Shown: positions 18,463 through 26,955 of the stretch, in pieces | Position numbering within the stretch: position 1 is the stretch's first letter | How the letters are laid out: every line of letters begins with the position of its first letter | NCBI RefSeq assembly: GCF_002754375.1 | Contig: NZ_PEFF01000001.1 | Span: 2,686,501 to 2,750,500, forward strand | Direction: 5' to 3' | Length of the DNA: 64,000 nucleotides | Source: Variovorax sp. 54 | GTDB taxonomy: Bacteria; Pseudomonadota; Gammaproteobacteria; Burkholderiales; Burkholderiaceae_C | Translations under genes and position numbers: made by a program | The notes under the pieces: model-generated | The model's input: the letters and a program-made list of their open reading frames with translations, nothing else | What the model was told of the DNA's origin: nothing | Database searches by the model: none

Positions 18463-20274
18463 TCAGCCCGCGAGTGCGGCCGCGGGATCGTCCGCGTCGA
18501 GCACGCCCCGCGCCCAGGGCTCGAGCTTGCCGGTGTCGGCGCGCAGCACTTCCTGCTTCACGGCAAGGATGCGCGACGGATGCATCGAGAAGCTGCGCAG
18601 GCCCAGGCCCAGCAGCAGGCGCGTGAAGGCGACGTCGCCCGCCATCTCGCCGCACACCGACACGCCCTTGCCCTGTCGGCGGCACTCGGTGATGGTGTCG
18701 GCCACGAGCTTGAGCACCGCGGGGTGCGCGGGGTCGTAGAGGTGGGCGACGGCTTCGTCGGCGCGGTCGATGGCCAGCGTGTACTGGATCAGATCGTTGG
18801 TGCCGATCGACAAAAAGTCGAAGTGCTTCAGGAAGGTCTTGAGCGTGAGCGCGGCGGCCGGGATCTCGATCATGGCGCCGAGCTTGACCGGGCCGTACAC
18901 CGCGCCGCGGTTGTCGAGTTCGGCGCGCGCGAAGTCGATCAGCGACAGCGTCTGGCGGATCTCGCTGGCGTGCGCGAGCATCGGAATGAGCAGGTAGATC
19001 TCGCCGTGCGCCGCCGCGCGCAGGATGGCGCGCAGCTGCGTGAGGAACATCGCCGGATCGGCCAGGCTCCAGCGGATGGCGCGCAGGCCGAGCGCGGGGT
19101 TCAGGTGCTCCTGCTTGCTGGCCGACTTGCCGTCGAGCGGCTTGTCGGCGCCCACGTCGATGGTGCGGATGGTGACGGGCATGCCCTGCATGCCCTCGAC
19201 CGCACGCTTGTAGGCCTGGTACTGCTCTTCTTCGTCGGGCAGGCGCGTCTGGCGCGCCGAGTTCTCGCGGCCCATGAAGAGGAATTCGCTGCGGAACAGG
19301 CCCACGCCCACAGCGCCGGCCTTGACGGCGCCCACCGTGTCTTCGGGCATCTCGATGTTGGCCAGCAGCTCGACGCGCTGGCCGTCGAGCGTGACGGCGG
19401 GCTTGTGGCGCAGCCGCGCGAGCCGGCCGCGTTCGAGGTCGCCCTGGCGCTGCTTGAAGCCGTACTCGGCCAGGATGATGGGAGACGGGTCGACGATCAT
19501 CACGCCGGCCTCGCCGTCGATGATGACCCAGTCGTCCTGGCGCACCAGCTGGCTCGCGGAGCGCGCACCGACGATGGCCGGGATGTCCATGCTGCGCGCG
19601 ACGATGGCGGTGTGCGAGGTGCGCCCGCCCACGTCGGTCACGAAGCCGGCGAACACGCTCTTCTTGAACTGCAGCATGTCGGCCGGCGAGAGGTCGTGCG
19701 CAATGAGCACCAGCGGCACGTCGAAGCCGTCGCCCGCGGTGGGGTCGTCGTCTTCGTCGTCGTGGTCGTGATGGGCGGCAGCACGCTTGCGCCGCGGCGG
19801 GCTCGGCGCGAGCACGGCGGCCGTGCCCTTCATGCGATGCAGCATGCGCTCGACCACCTGTTCGAGGTCGGCCTTGCGCTCGCGCAGGTACGGGTCCTCC
19901 ATCTCGTCGAACTGGCGCGCGATGATCTCGAGCTGCGTGGTCAGCGCCCATTCGGCGTTGTACAGCCGCTCGCTGATCCAGTGCTTCACGCCGCCGCTGA
20001 GCACGTCGTCCTGCAGCAGCATCTGGTGCACCTCGAGCAGCGCCGCGAGTTCGTGCGGCGCGTCGTTCGGGCCCATCTGCGCCACGCTGGCCTGCAGCTT
20101 GGTGAGCTCGTCGGCCACCGCGTTGCGCGCGGTGCGCACGCGGTCGATCTCGGTCTCGATCTCGTCGGGCTTGATGAAGTAGTGCGCCACGTCGATGCGG
20201 CTGGACACCACCAGCACCGCGCGGCCGATGGCAATGCCACGGGCGACAGGGAGGCCGTGGACTGCGAAGGTCAT
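18463..20274 (-). CDS. ptsI: PTS enzyme I (phosphoenolpyruvate-protein phosphotransferase)
   Basis: 603 residues from the ATG at 20274 (MTFAVHGLPVARGIAIG). Enzyme I takes phosphate from PEP onto its active-site His221 (GGRTSHTAIVARS, 217-228) and passes it to HPr. The C-terminal PEP-binding barrel shows LFRSEFLFM, the DLIQYTLAIDR motif and the catalytic Cys region VCGEMAGD. Compared with E. coli EI it is about 30 residues longer before the active site, owing to an insert with RRKRAAAHHDHDDEDDD around 161-177. It is last in the EIIA-HPr-EI operon, 103 nt after HPr. Confidence 0.95.
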   Translation of the reverse strand: MTFAVHGLPVARGIAIGRAVLVVSSRIDVAHYFIKPDEIETEIDRVRTARNAVADELTKLQASVAQMGPNDAPHELAALLEVHQMLLQDDVLSGGVKHWISERLYNAEWALTTQLEIIARQFDEMEDPYLRERKADLEQVVERMLHRMKGTAAVLAPSPPRRKRAAAHHDHDDEDDDPTAGDGFDVPLVLIAHDLSPADMLQFKKSVFAGFVTDVGGRTSHTAIVARSMDIPAIVGARSASQLVRQDDWVIIDGEAGVMIVDPSPIILAEYGFKQRQGDLERGRLARLRHKPAVTLDGQRVELLANIEMPEDTVGAVKAGAVGVGLFRSEFLFMGRENSARQTRLPDEEEQYQAYKRAVEGMQGMPVTIRTIDVGADKPLDGKSASKQEHLNPALGLRAIRWSLADPAMFLTQLRAILRAAAHGEIYLLIPMLAHASEIRQTLSLIDFARAELDNRGAVYGPVKLGAMIEIPAAALTLKTFLKHFDFLSIGTNDLIQYTLAIDRADEAVAHLYDPAHPAVLKLVADTITECRRQGKGVSVCGEMAGDVAFTRLLLGLGLRSFSMHPSRILAVKQEVLRADTGKLEPWARGVLDADDPAAALAG

Positions 20275-20299
20275 GCGCGGGGACCGAAGGTCATCGGCC

Positions 20300-20373
20300 G
20301 CCGCCGGGCCGCCCCAAGGCGGCCGAGCCCCCTCGGGGGGCAGCGACGACACGCAGTGCGCAGCGTGGGGGCC
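20300..20373. repeat. GC-rich dispersed repeat, copy 2 (between HPr and EI)
   Basis: Contains CCGCCGGGCCGCCCCAAGGC followed by CCCCCTCGGGGGG and a tail GCGCAGCGTGGGGG. It fills nearly all of the gap between the HPr stop and the EI start, and matches the copy at 55457-55535 in the LivH-LivM gap. The tail is the reverse complement of the head of the copies at 18333 and 22364. Confidence 0.7.
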
Positions 20374-20377
20374 ACAT

Positions 20378-20647
20378 TCATTCGCCTTCGCCGAACTTGT
20401 CGTCCATGAGATGGACGATGGCGTTCATGGCTTCTTCTTCCTGGGCGCCGTTGGTCTCGAGCTCGACGGTCACGCCGAGCCCGGCGGCCAGCATCATGAC
20501 GCCCATGATGCTCTTGGCATTGATGCGGCGGTCGCCGCGCGACAGCCACACCTCGCAGGGGTAGCTGCCCGCGAGCTTGGTCAGCTTGGCCGACGCGCGC
20601 GCGTGCAGGCCCAGCTTATTGCTGATGGTCACGGATTTCTTGATCAC
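20378..20647 (-). CDS. ptsH: HPr phosphocarrier protein
   Basis: 89 residues, normal HPr size, from a GTG at 20647. The phosphorylation site His15 lies in GLHARAS. Ser46, the regulatory site of HPr kinase, is present in INAKSIMGVM. HPr passes phosphate from EI to EIIA. The start lies inside the end of the EIIA gene (32-base overlap), indicating translational coupling. Ser46 suggests control by HprK, which is expected elsewhere in the genome in this group. Confidence 0.95.
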   Translation of the reverse strand: MIKKSVTISNKLGLHARASAKLTKLAGSYPCEVWLSRGDRRINAKSIMGVMMLAAGLGVTVELETNGAQEEEAMNAIVHLMDDKFGEGE

Positions 20648-21071
20648 TGTGCTTTCTTTTCGCCTGGTTCTGGGGAGCCGCCACCGCCACCTGCATGACG
20701 CCGGCGGTGCCGCCCGCGAGGGCGCGCTGCACCAGCGTGTCGAGCGGTTCGTGGCGGTAGGTGACGGCGCGCAGCAGCATCGGCAGGTTGACACCGGCCA
20801 CGAGCCGCGAGCGCACGCCGTCCACCAGCTTCTGTGCGACGTTGCAGGGCGTGGCGCCGAACACGTCGGCCAGTACCAGCACCTGCGAGCGCGGCGCATG
20901 CAACTGCTGTGCGAGCGTGATGCGCGCGGCGGCCAGCGTTTCTTCGGGCGACACGTTGGGCAGCACGTCGAGTGCCACGACCGCCTGTTCGCAGTCGGGG
21001 AACACATGCAGCGCGCACTGCCGCAGCGCCTGTGCGAACGGAGAGTGGGCAATGATGAGGATGCTGTTCAT
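20616..21071 (-). CDS. PTS EIIA, mannose-family
   Basis: 151 residues, with the EIIA-Man fold and the active His9 in ILIIAHSPFA. The segment VLADVFGATPCNVAQ (85-99) is the family's conserved loop. No EIIB, EIIC or EIID gene is nearby, so this EIIA-HPr-EI set is most likely a regulatory rather than sugar-transporting PTS, as described for many Alpha- and Betaproteobacteria. It is first of three genes. Its last 10 residues overlap the HPr gene and are rich in charged residues. Confidence 0.92.
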   Translation of the reverse strand: MNSILIIAHSPFAQALRQCALHVFPDCEQAVVALDVLPNVSPEETLAAARITLAQQLHAPRSQVLVLADVFGATPCNVAQKLVDGVRSRLVAGVNLPMLLRAVTYRHEPLDTLVQRALAGGTAGVMQVAVAAPQNQAKRKHSDQEIRDHQQ

Positions 21072-21216
21072 GCGGCTCGGAGGACGACGCGTCGATTATG
21101 CGGGGGCGCCCAAAGGAAGTAGAGACTTGGAGGACACAACGCGCCAGCCGGGGAAGGCAGCCATTGGCGCCGCGGCAACAGCTACAAAAACGATAGCTGC
21201 GCCTCACGGCCCGAAC

Positions 21217-21753
21217 TCAGGGCAGGCGCAGGCCCTCGAAGAAGGTCTTTGTCGCTTCGGGCGAGGACGGGCGGCCCAGTACGGTGGCCTGGTAGAGCGA
21301 CACGCTGCCGTCTTTCTGCGACTGCGCGAACCAGAGCACCTGGACCGGCGCCACACCCTGCTGCGCCGATTGCCCGTCGAGCCGCCACGGTGCGGGAACG
21401 GCCGTGGCGCGCGGCAATGTGGCCGGTCCCTGGATCACCTGCGCCACGCCGAGCTGGCCGTATGTGGCCGTGCGCCAGGCCGTGAGCCAGGCCTCGGCCT
21501 GCGCCGGGCTGGTGGCGGAGGCATGGGCCACGGCGAAGGTCGCGCCGCCGGCTTCGCAGCCGGTCATGTCGACCTGCACCGACTCGGCCCCCAGCGGCAG
21601 CGCGCGCTGGGCGCGGTCGGCCTTGCAGGGCAGCATCGCGACCAGGCCGGCGTCGGCGATCGGCACTTCGCGCCAGTTGAAGGTGGGGCTGCAGGCGCCC
21701 AGCACGGCGGCCAGGGCCAGCACGGGCCAGAAAGGAAAAGGAAGCGATGGCAT
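21217..21753 (-). CDS. Small lipoprotein of unknown function
   Basis: 178 residues with lipobox VLGAC (Cys21). The mature part begins SPTFNWREV and holds two further cysteines, in MLPCKADRAQRALPL and DMTGCEAGG, that could form a disulfide. No known domain is recognised, although the LPCK-DR layout is common to a group of short Comamonadaceae lipoproteins. It is divergent from the TlpA-like gene, with about 100 nt between them that probably hold both promoters. Confidence 0.65.
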   Translation of the reverse strand: MPSLPFPFWPVLALAAVLGACSPTFNWREVPIADAGLVAMLPCKADRAQRALPLGAESVQVDMTGCEAGGATFAVAHASATSPAQAEAWLTAWRTATYGQLGVAQVIQGPATLPRATAVPAPWRLDGQSAQQGVAPVQVLWFAQSQKDGSVSLYQATVLGRPSSPEATKTFFEGLRLP

Positions 21754-21857
21754 CGAGGGCGATTATCGAACGGCCTTCGGAAGGGAAAAGGCCGGAAATG
21801 GCTGCGCCGACGCGATCCGGCACGCGGAACTAAAATCGCCGCGCCTCTCTCTTTCAG

Positions 21858-22361
21858 ATGCCCATGAAAAAATACCTCGCTGCTGCCGCCGTCGTGATCG
21901 CCCTGGCCGCCGGCGTGGGCGTGTACCTCGGTTCGGGCAGCACGGCCGCCCCGGCCTCGACCTTCGTGCTGCTCGACGGCACCACCAAGAGCACGGCCGA
22001 CCTGAAGGGCAAGGTCACGCTGGTCAACTTCTGGGCCACGAGCTGCGTGACCTGCGTGGCCGAGATGCCGAAGGTGATCTCGACCTACGACAAGTACAAG
22101 GCCAAGGGCTACGACACGCTGGCGGTGGCCATGAGCTACGACCCGCCGAGCTACGTCGTCAACTTCGCCGAAACGCGCAAGCTGCCGTTCAAGGTCGCGA
22201 TCGACAACACCGGCAGCGTGGCGCAGGCCTGGGGCGACGTGAAGCTCACGCCGACCACCTTCATCGTCAACAAGAAGGGCGAGATCGTGAAGCGCTATGT
22301 GGGCGAGCCCGATTTCGCCGAGCTGCACAAGCTGATCGAAAAGCTATTGGCGGAAGCTTGA
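21858..22361 (+). CDS. TlpA/ResA-like membrane-anchored thioredoxin
   Basis: 167 residues (MPMKKYL; a second ATG is two codons in). An N-terminal hydrophobic segment near 5-25 anchors or exports it. The redoxin domain starts around 34, with the line VNFWATSCVTC (56-66). The active site is C63-V-T-C66. Trp59 and the cis-Pro TPTTF motif are present. Redoxins of this type reduce periplasmic disulfides, for example during cytochrome c maturation. The site lacks the usual Pro/Gly of CxPC. A cytochrome c' gene lies across the terminator, which fits such a role only circumstantially. Confidence 0.85.
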   Translation: MPMKKYLAAAAVVIALAAGVGVYLGSGSTAAPASTFVLLDGTTKSTADLKGKVTLVNFWATSCVTCVAEMPKVISTYDKYKAKGYDTLAVAMSYDPPSYVVNFAETRKLPFKVAIDNTGSVAQAWGDVKLTPTTFIVNKKGEIVKRYVGEPDFAELHKLIEKLLAEA

Positions 22362-22363
22362 CT

Positions 22364-22458
22364 CCCCCCCAGGCTGCGCGCACTTCGTGTCGCTTCGCCA
22401 ACCCCCTACCGGGGGCGATACCAGCGGCCCGGCAAAGCCGGTTCCGCGGTATCCCTGG
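22364..22458. repeat. GC-rich dispersed repeat, copy 3
   Basis: Starts 2 nt after the TlpA-like gene stop with CCCCCCAGGCTGCGCGCACT and ends GGTATCCCTGG. It is the sister of the copy at 18333-18426; most bases agree over about 90 positions. It is followed immediately by an intrinsic terminator. Confidence 0.7.
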
Positions 22459-22462
22459 AACG

Positions 22463-22492
22463 AAAAAGGCGCTCCTTGCGGAGCGCCTTTTT
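22463..22492. terminator. Bidirectional intrinsic terminator
   Basis: Stem AAGGCGCTCC/GGAGCGCCTT with a short TTGC loop, an A run on the left and a T run on the right. It separates the convergent TlpA-like and cytochrome c' genes and can serve both. Confidence 0.85.
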
Positions 22493-22511
22493 CATTGCGA
22501 AAGCCCGCGGC

Positions 22512-22958
22512 TCACTGGTTGCGGAAGCTGTCGTGGCAGGCCTTGCAGCTTGCACCGGTCGCACCGAACTGGGCCTTGAGGGTATCGAGGTTGCCGGCCT
22601 TGGCGGCGACCACCAGCTTGCCGGTTTCCTCGATCAGCTTCTGCTGGCGTTCCTTGAACTTGGCATCTTCCTTCCAGACCTCGGGCTTGGCCTTGCCGCC
22701 CTCGGTGCCGGTGCCGAAGCCAGCCCAGGGCAGCTTGGCCATGTCGGCCACGACCTCGGCGTTGGCAGCAGCCGCGGCGGCGTCGTAGGGCACGCGGCCG
22801 TTGGCCATGGCGCCGAGGCGGCCGAAGTGCTGGGCCATCACGAACAGCGCGCTCTGGCGGTACTTGATGGCGTCTTCGGGCTTGGCGAACTGTGCCGCGG
22901 CGGGCAGGGACATCGCAGCGCAGGCGGCTGCAAGGGCGAACGAAGCGAAACGGATCAT
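22512..22958 (-). CDS. Cytochrome c' (c-556 family)
   Basis: 148 residues from the ATG at 22958. The signal peptide ends AAA-QF near residue 23. The mature protein is a four-helix bundle with a C-terminal haem site C138-K-A-C141-H142. Met or Phe side chains near the N terminus (FVMAQHF, 39-45) would face the haem. Cytochromes of this group are periplasmic; some bind NO or CO. It is divergent from a cytochrome b561 gene with 163 nt between, a pairing that suggests electron exchange between membrane and periplasm. Confidence 0.9.
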   Translation of the reverse strand: MIRFASFALAAACAAMSLPAAAQFAKPEDAIKYRQSALFVMAQHFGRLGAMANGRVPYDAAAAAANAEVVADMAKLPWAGFGTGTEGGKAKPEVWKEDAKFKERQQKLIEETGKLVVAAKAGNLDTLKAQFGATGASCKACHDSFRNQ

Positions 22959-23121
22959 CGAAGGACCTTCCTTGTGTGGGGTTTGGGCACCGTCGAACGC
23001 GGCGCTGCAGGCAGTGTAGGGGCTGGCCGTGTCGGGCGCATAGCAACAACCCGGTGCAACGACCGGGCCGGACTTTGCTAATCTGCGCCTTCCGCAGCCT
23101 CGCGCCCCGGCGCCTTTTTCG

Positions 23122-23826
23122 ATGACCGACACCCTCTCGGTGGCCCGCACACGCGTCTGGGACCTGCCGACCCGCCTCTTTCACTGGGCGCTCGCCTTCG
23201 CCGTGATCGGCCTGCTCGTGACGGGCCTGAACGGCATCATGGAATGGCATTTCCGCCTCGGCTACTCCGTGCTGGCACTGCTGCTGTTCCGGCTGGTCTG
23301 GGGTTTCGTGGGCGGGCGCTGGTCGCGCTTTGCCGCCTTCATCTACGCCCCGGGCTCGGTCATCGCCTACCTGCGCGGCAAGTCGCATCCCGACCACCTG
23401 ATCGGCCACACGCCGCTGGGCGCGCTGTCGGTGTTCGCGGTGCTGGCGCTGCTGATCCTGCAGGTCGCCACCGGGCTGATGGCCGACGACGAGATTTCAG
23501 CCTCCGGGCCGCTGACCCGCTTTGTCTCGGGCGCCATGGTGAGCCTGGCGACCGGCTGGCACAAGGCGCAGGGCAAGTGGATCGTGATCGCCCTCGTGAG
23601 CCTGCATGTGCTGGCGGTGTTGTTCTATGTGCTGGTGAAGCGGCACCGGCTGGTCGGGCCGATGCTGTCGGGCGACAAGCCGGTGATCGCGGGCGCCTCC
23701 AACGGGAACGGGAACGGGAATGGCGTGCCGCCGAGTCGCGACGATGCGGCATCGCGCACGCTGGCGCTGGTGCTGTTCGCGCTGTGCGCGGGCGTGGCGT
23801 TCTGGGTGGCGTCGTTGCGCGTATGA
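23122..23826 (+). CDS. Cytochrome b561-type membrane protein
   Basis: 234 residues with four to five membrane spans. The first line, RVWDLPTRLFHWALAFAVIG, holds a likely haem-ligand His, and a later span near 150-168 supplies a second (VSLHVLAVLF). This is the prokaryotic cytochrome b561/Ni-hydrogenase b-subunit group that passes electrons from quinol to periplasmic partners. A low-complexity Asn-Gly repeat (about 192-201, SNGNGNGNGV) precedes a last span. It is divergent from cytochrome c' and overlaps the GNAT gene (ATGA). Confidence 0.9.
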   Translation: MTDTLSVARTRVWDLPTRLFHWALAFAVIGLLVTGLNGIMEWHFRLGYSVLALLLFRLVWGFVGGRWSRFAAFIYAPGSVIAYLRGKSHPDHLIGHTPLGALSVFAVLALLILQVATGLMADDEISASGPLTRFVSGAMVSLATGWHKAQGKWIVIALVSLHVLAVLFYVLVKRHRLVGPMLSGDKPVIAGASNGNGNGNGVPPSRDDAASRTLALVLFALCAGVAFWVASLRV

Positions 23827-24413
23827 GCGGCTTTTCCGTCTCCCGCCCGCTGCCGCTGTCGGACATGCCGGCCGTGGTGCTTCTCACGCCCGAAGAACCT
23901 CACGAGGTCGACGCCGTGCGCGCCATCTTCCGCGACTACGCGGGCTCGCTGACCATCGACCTCGCGTTCCAGGACTTCGACGGCGAGTTGGCCGACCTGC
24001 CCGGCGAGTACGCCGAGCCGCGCGGCACCTTGCTGCTGGCGCTGGTCGATCCTGCCCATGTCAATGAAGACGCCGGCCGCGCCGCGCCCACGCTGACGCG
24101 CGCCGACGGCACGCTCGCCCACGTGGCGGGCTGCTGCGCGCTGCGCCCGATCGACAGCACGGACTACGCGAACGCGGCGGAAATGAAACGGCTGTATGTG
24201 CGCCCCGGGTTCCGAGGGCTCGGGCTCGGCCGACAACTGGCCGAAGCCATCCTGGATGCCGCGCGCAGCGCAGGCTATGCCTGCGTGCTGCTCGACACCC
24301 TCGACGACATGGAGTCGGCGCGCGCCCTCTACGAAGACCTGGGCTTCGCGGAGGTGCCGCCCTACTATCACAACCCCGTCGCCGGGGCCCATTACCTCAA
24401 AGTCGAGCTGTAG
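23823..24413 (+). CDS. GNAT family N-acetyltransferase
   Basis: 196 residues from the ATG at 23823, which overlaps the b561 stop. The acetyl-CoA binding motif is at RPGFRGLGLGRQL (127-139), preceded by MKRLYV and followed by LLDTLDDMESARALYEDLGF, the typical end of the GNAT fold. About 95 N-terminal residues before the core are less conserved. The acceptor is unknown. Translational coupling to the b561 gene may simply reflect compact packing. Confidence 0.88.
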   Translation: MSGFSVSRPLPLSDMPAVVLLTPEEPHEVDAVRAIFRDYAGSLTIDLAFQDFDGELADLPGEYAEPRGTLLLALVDPAHVNEDAGRAAPTLTRADGTLAHVAGCCALRPIDSTDYANAAEMKRLYVRPGFRGLGLGRQLAEAILDAARSAGYACVLLDTLDDMESARALYEDLGFAEVPPYYHNPVAGAHYLKVEL

Positions 24414-24420
24414 GCCGGGC

Positions 24421-24927
24421 TCAGCCGCGGGCTTGCGCCAGCAGCGTGTCGGCGTCGCTCACTTCGAACTTGCCCGGGCCTTCGACGTTCAGCGTCGCGA
24501 CCTTGCCGTCCTTCACGAGCATCGAGTAGCGGTTGCTGCGCAGGCCCATGCCGCGGCCGGTCAGATCGAGCGTGAGGCCGGTGGCTTTCGCGAAGTCGGC
24601 GCTGCCGTCGGCCAGCATGCGCACCTTGGCGCCGGTCTTCTGGTCGCGCGCCCAGGCGCCCATCACGAAGGCGTCGTTCACGCTCACGCACCAGATCTCG
24701 TCCACGCCGGCGGCCTTGAAGTCGTCGAAGTGCTGCACGTAGCCCGGCACATGCTTGGCCGAGCAGGTGGGCGTGAAGGCGCCCGGCAGTGCGAACAGCG
24801 CGATGGTCTTGCCCGCCGTGGCCTTGGCCACGTCGACCGCGTTCGGGCCGATGCTGCAGCCCTCGCCCTCGACTTCGGAATATTCCTGCAGGGTGGCCGA
24901 AGGAAGGGTGTCGCCGACTTTGATCAT
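24421..24927 (-). CDS. Peroxiredoxin, Prx5 subfamily
   Basis: 168 residues from the ATG at 24927. The peroxidatic Cys55 lies in PGAFTPTCSAKHVPGY, the Prx5/AhpE-like active site. The Arg in GLRSNRYS completes the catalytic environment. Other cysteines are at 24 (GEGCSIGPN) and in EIWCVSV, and one could act as resolving residue. The enzyme reduces hydrogen and alkyl peroxides using thiols such as glutathione or glutaredoxin. It lies just downstream of the rpsQ terminator and so should have its own promoter. Confidence 0.93.
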   Translation of the reverse strand: MIKVGDTLPSATLQEYSEVEGEGCSIGPNAVDVAKATAGKTIALFALPGAFTPTCSAKHVPGYVQHFDDFKAAGVDEIWCVSVNDAFVMGAWARDQKTGAKVRMLADGSADFAKATGLTLDLTGRGMGLRSNRYSMLVKDGKVATLNVEGPGKFEVSDADTLLAQARG

Positions 24928-24939
24928 GTAATTTGCTCC

Positions 24940-24973
24940 TGAAAAAGAAAAACGGCCCACATTGTGGGCCGTT
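24940..24973 (-). terminator. Intrinsic terminator of the S10 operon end
   Basis: Perfect 10-bp stem AACGGCCCAC/GTGGGCCGTT with a three-base loop, and on the minus strand a T-rich run TTTCTTTTT after the stem. It lies 38 nt after rpsQ, so the transcription unit rplC to rpsQ stops here and the downstream spc operon (rplN onward) is not contiguous. Confidence 0.88.
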
Positions 24974-25010
24974 TTCGGATGGGTTGCCTCGAGGGCGACC
25001 GAGTGCTTGA

Positions 25011-25280
25011 TCAGACCAGGGCGGCCTTCTCGACCAGACGGGTCACAACCCAGTTCTTGGTCTTCGAGATCGGACGGCTTTCCGTGATCTCGATGGTGTC
25101 GCCCAGCTTGTACTCGCCCTTTTCGTCATGGGCGTGGTACTTGCTCGTCTTGGCCACGATCTTGCCGTAGAGCTCGTGCTTCACACGGCGCTCGACCAGC
25201 ACGGTCACGGTCTTGGCACGCTTGTCGCTGACCACCTTGCCGATCAAGGTGCGCTTGAGGGATTTTTTAGCTTCCGTCAT
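25011..25280 (-). CDS. rpsQ: 30S ribosomal protein S17
   Basis: 89 residues from the ATG at 25280, which has AGGAG at the right spacing; an in-frame GTG two codons upstream is less suited. The S17 OB-fold shows [20 protein letters not shown] and the ending [14 protein letters not shown]. It binds 16S rRNA helix 11 and is a primary assembly protein. It ends the S10 unit here and is followed by a terminator instead of rplN. Confidence 0.97.
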   Translation of the reverse strand: MTEAKKSLKRTLIGKVVSDKRAKTVTVLVERRVKHELYGKIVAKTSKYHAHDEKGEYKLGDTIEITESRPISKTKNWVVTRLVEKAALV

Positions 25281-25289
25281 GTTCACTCC

Positions 25290-25541
25290 TTACTTGGCGG
25301 CTTGGGTCTCTTGCTCTTTCTGAGCAAGAATGGTCTTGGCGCGAGCGATGTCGCGACGCGTCACGCGCAGCGTCGTGGTGTTCGACAGCTGTTGCGTGGC
25401 TTTCTGCATGCGCAGGCCGAAGTGGGCCTTCTGCAGATCTTTGATTTCGGCGGTCAAGCCTGCGACGTCCTTCGTGCGCAGGGTTGCAGCCTTCGTCACC
25501 TTGGCCGAAGCCGCGGTTTCTTTCTTTTTACGTGTTGCCAT
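25290..25541 (-). CDS. rpmC: 50S ribosomal protein L29 with N-terminal extension
   Basis: 83 residues, about 20 longer than usual L29. The canonical two-helix domain begins near [15 protein letters not shown] (20-34) and includes [20 protein letters not shown]. The added N terminus [19 protein letters not shown] is Lys/Ala-rich and basic. L29 sits near the tunnel exit beside L23 and helps dock trigger factor and SRP. Gene order L16-L29-S17 is standard. Confidence 0.95.
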   Translation of the reverse strand: MATRKKKETAASAKVTKAATLRTKDVAGLTAEIKDLQKAHFGLRMQKATQQLSNTTTLRVTRRDIARAKTILAQKEQETQAAK

Positions 25542-25554
25542 GGGTGTTCTCCTC

Positions 25555-25971
25555 TCAGGCGCCGAGCTGGCGAGCGACGAACGTCGTACGCAGCGGAAGC
25601 TTGGCGGCGGCCAGGCGGAACGCTTCGCGGGCGAGTTCTTCGGGCACGCCGACGATCTCGAACACGATCTTGCCAGGCTGAATTTCAGCGACGTAGTACT
25701 CGGGGTTGCCCTTACCGTTACCCATCCGCACTTCAGCGGGCTTGGTAGAGATCGGCTTGTCCGGGAACACGCGGATCCAGATACGGCCACCGCGCTTCAC
25801 GTGACGCGAAATCGCGCGACGAGCGGCTTCGATCTGGCGCGCCGTGAGGCGGCCGCGGTCGGTGCATTTGAGACCGAAATCACCGAACGCAACCGAGTTA
25901 CCCGTGGTTGCGATGCCGGTGTTGCGGCCCTTTTGTTCCTTGCGGAACTTTCTGCGTGCAGGTTGCAGCAT
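25555..25971 (-). CDS. rplP: 50S ribosomal protein L16
   Basis: 138 residues, normal length. Start [17 protein letters not shown], with the conserved [14 protein letters not shown] and [13 protein letters not shown], the loop that reaches toward the A-site tRNA. It organises the peptidyl-transferase centre. It lies between rpsC and rpmC, 52 nt downstream of the rpsC stop. Confidence 0.98.
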   Translation of the reverse strand: MLQPARRKFRKEQKGRNTGIATTGNSVAFGDFGLKCTDRGRLTARQIEAARRAISRHVKRGGRIWIRVFPDKPISTKPAEVRMGNGKGNPEYYVAEIQPGKIVFEIVGVPEELAREAFRLAAAKLPLRTTFVARQLGA

Positions 25972-26023
25972 GTTTTGTTACTCCGTGAGGGCCCCAGGCA
26001 CTTGCGTGCCCGGGAGCGACCGA

Positions 26024-26938
26024 TTACTCGGTCTTGGCACCGTCCGCTGCTGCAGCGGGCGCGGCTTTGCGGACGCGCTTAACGGCGGGTTTCGAGTCTG
26101 CACCGGCACCGCCGGTTGCTTCTGCGGGCTTGTCGCTGCCATCGGCCGGAGCGGTGTTGCCACCGATCGGACCACGGGCACCGGCACGGGGGCCGGGACC
26201 ACGACGGTCGCCACCCGGACGGTCGCCACCAGGGCGGCCATCGCGGCGGGGACCACGCGGGCGACGCTCGTCGTCCGGACGCGGCGTTTCGACGGCCGGC
26301 AGGTCGTTACGACCTAGCGTGTCGCCCTTGTAGACCCAGACCTTGACGCCAATGACGCCGTACGTGGTCTTGGCTTCCGAGGTGCCGTAGTCGATGTCGG
26401 CGCGCAGCGTGTGAAGGGGCACGCGACCTTCGCGGTACCACTCGCAACGAGCGATTTCGATGCCGTTCAGGCGGCCCGACGACATGATCTTGATGCCCAG
26501 GGCACCCAGACGCATGGCGTTTTGCATGGCGCGCTTCATGGCACGGCGGAACATGATCCGCTTTTCGAGCTGCTGCGTGATGCTGTCGGCGATCAGCTGC
26601 GCATCGATTTCGGGCTTGCGCACTTCTTCGATGTTGACCGCAACCGGCACGCCGAGCTGCTTGCCCAGTTCGCGCTTGAGGTTCTCGATGTCTTCGCCCT
26701 TCTTGCCGATCACGACGCCCGGACGAGCCGAGTAGATCGTGATGCGTGCGTTCTTGGCGGGACGCTCGATCATGACGCGCGACACCGAAGCGTTCTTCAG
26801 CTTCTTCTTCAGGTATTCGCGAACCTTGATGTCTTCGGCCAGCATGCCCGCGAAATCGCGGTCGCTTGCGTACCAACGGCTGGACCAGTTACGGGTAACC
26901 GCAAGGCGGAACCCGGTTGGGTGGATTTTCTGTCCCAT
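26024..26938 (-). CDS. rpsC: 30S ribosomal protein S3 with long C-terminal tail
   Basis: 304 residues from the ATG at 26938 ([20 protein letters not shown]), against about 230 in E. coli. The N-terminal KH domain ([15 protein letters not shown]) and the mRNA-entry domain are normal. After about residue 215 there is a low-complexity tail, first Arg/Gly/Pro/Asp-rich, then Ala/Lys-rich, ending DGAKTE. S3 forms part of the mRNA entry tunnel and helicase. Such tails occur in related betaproteobacteria; their role is not known. Confidence 0.96.
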   Translation of the reverse strand: MGQKIHPTGFRLAVTRNWSSRWYASDRDFAGMLAEDIKVREYLKKKLKNASVSRVMIERPAKNARITIYSARPGVVIGKKGEDIENLKRELGKQLGVPVAVNIEEVRKPEIDAQLIADSITQQLEKRIMFRRAMKRAMQNAMRLGALGIKIMSSGRLNGIEIARCEWYREGRVPLHTLRADIDYGTSEAKTTYGVIGVKVWVYKGDTLGRNDLPAVETPRPDDERRPRGPRRDGRPGGDRPGGDRRGPGPRAGARGPIGGNTAPADGSDKPAEATGGAGADSKPAVKRVRKAAPAAAADGAKTE

Positions 26939-26955
26939 ATTTCTTCCAGGCCTTC

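Noticed and set aside
23700..23727. Short GGGAAC tandem repeat in the cytochrome b561 gene
   Set aside because: It codes for an Asn-Gly linker in frame; a simple low-complexity spacer, not a CRISPR or regulatory array.
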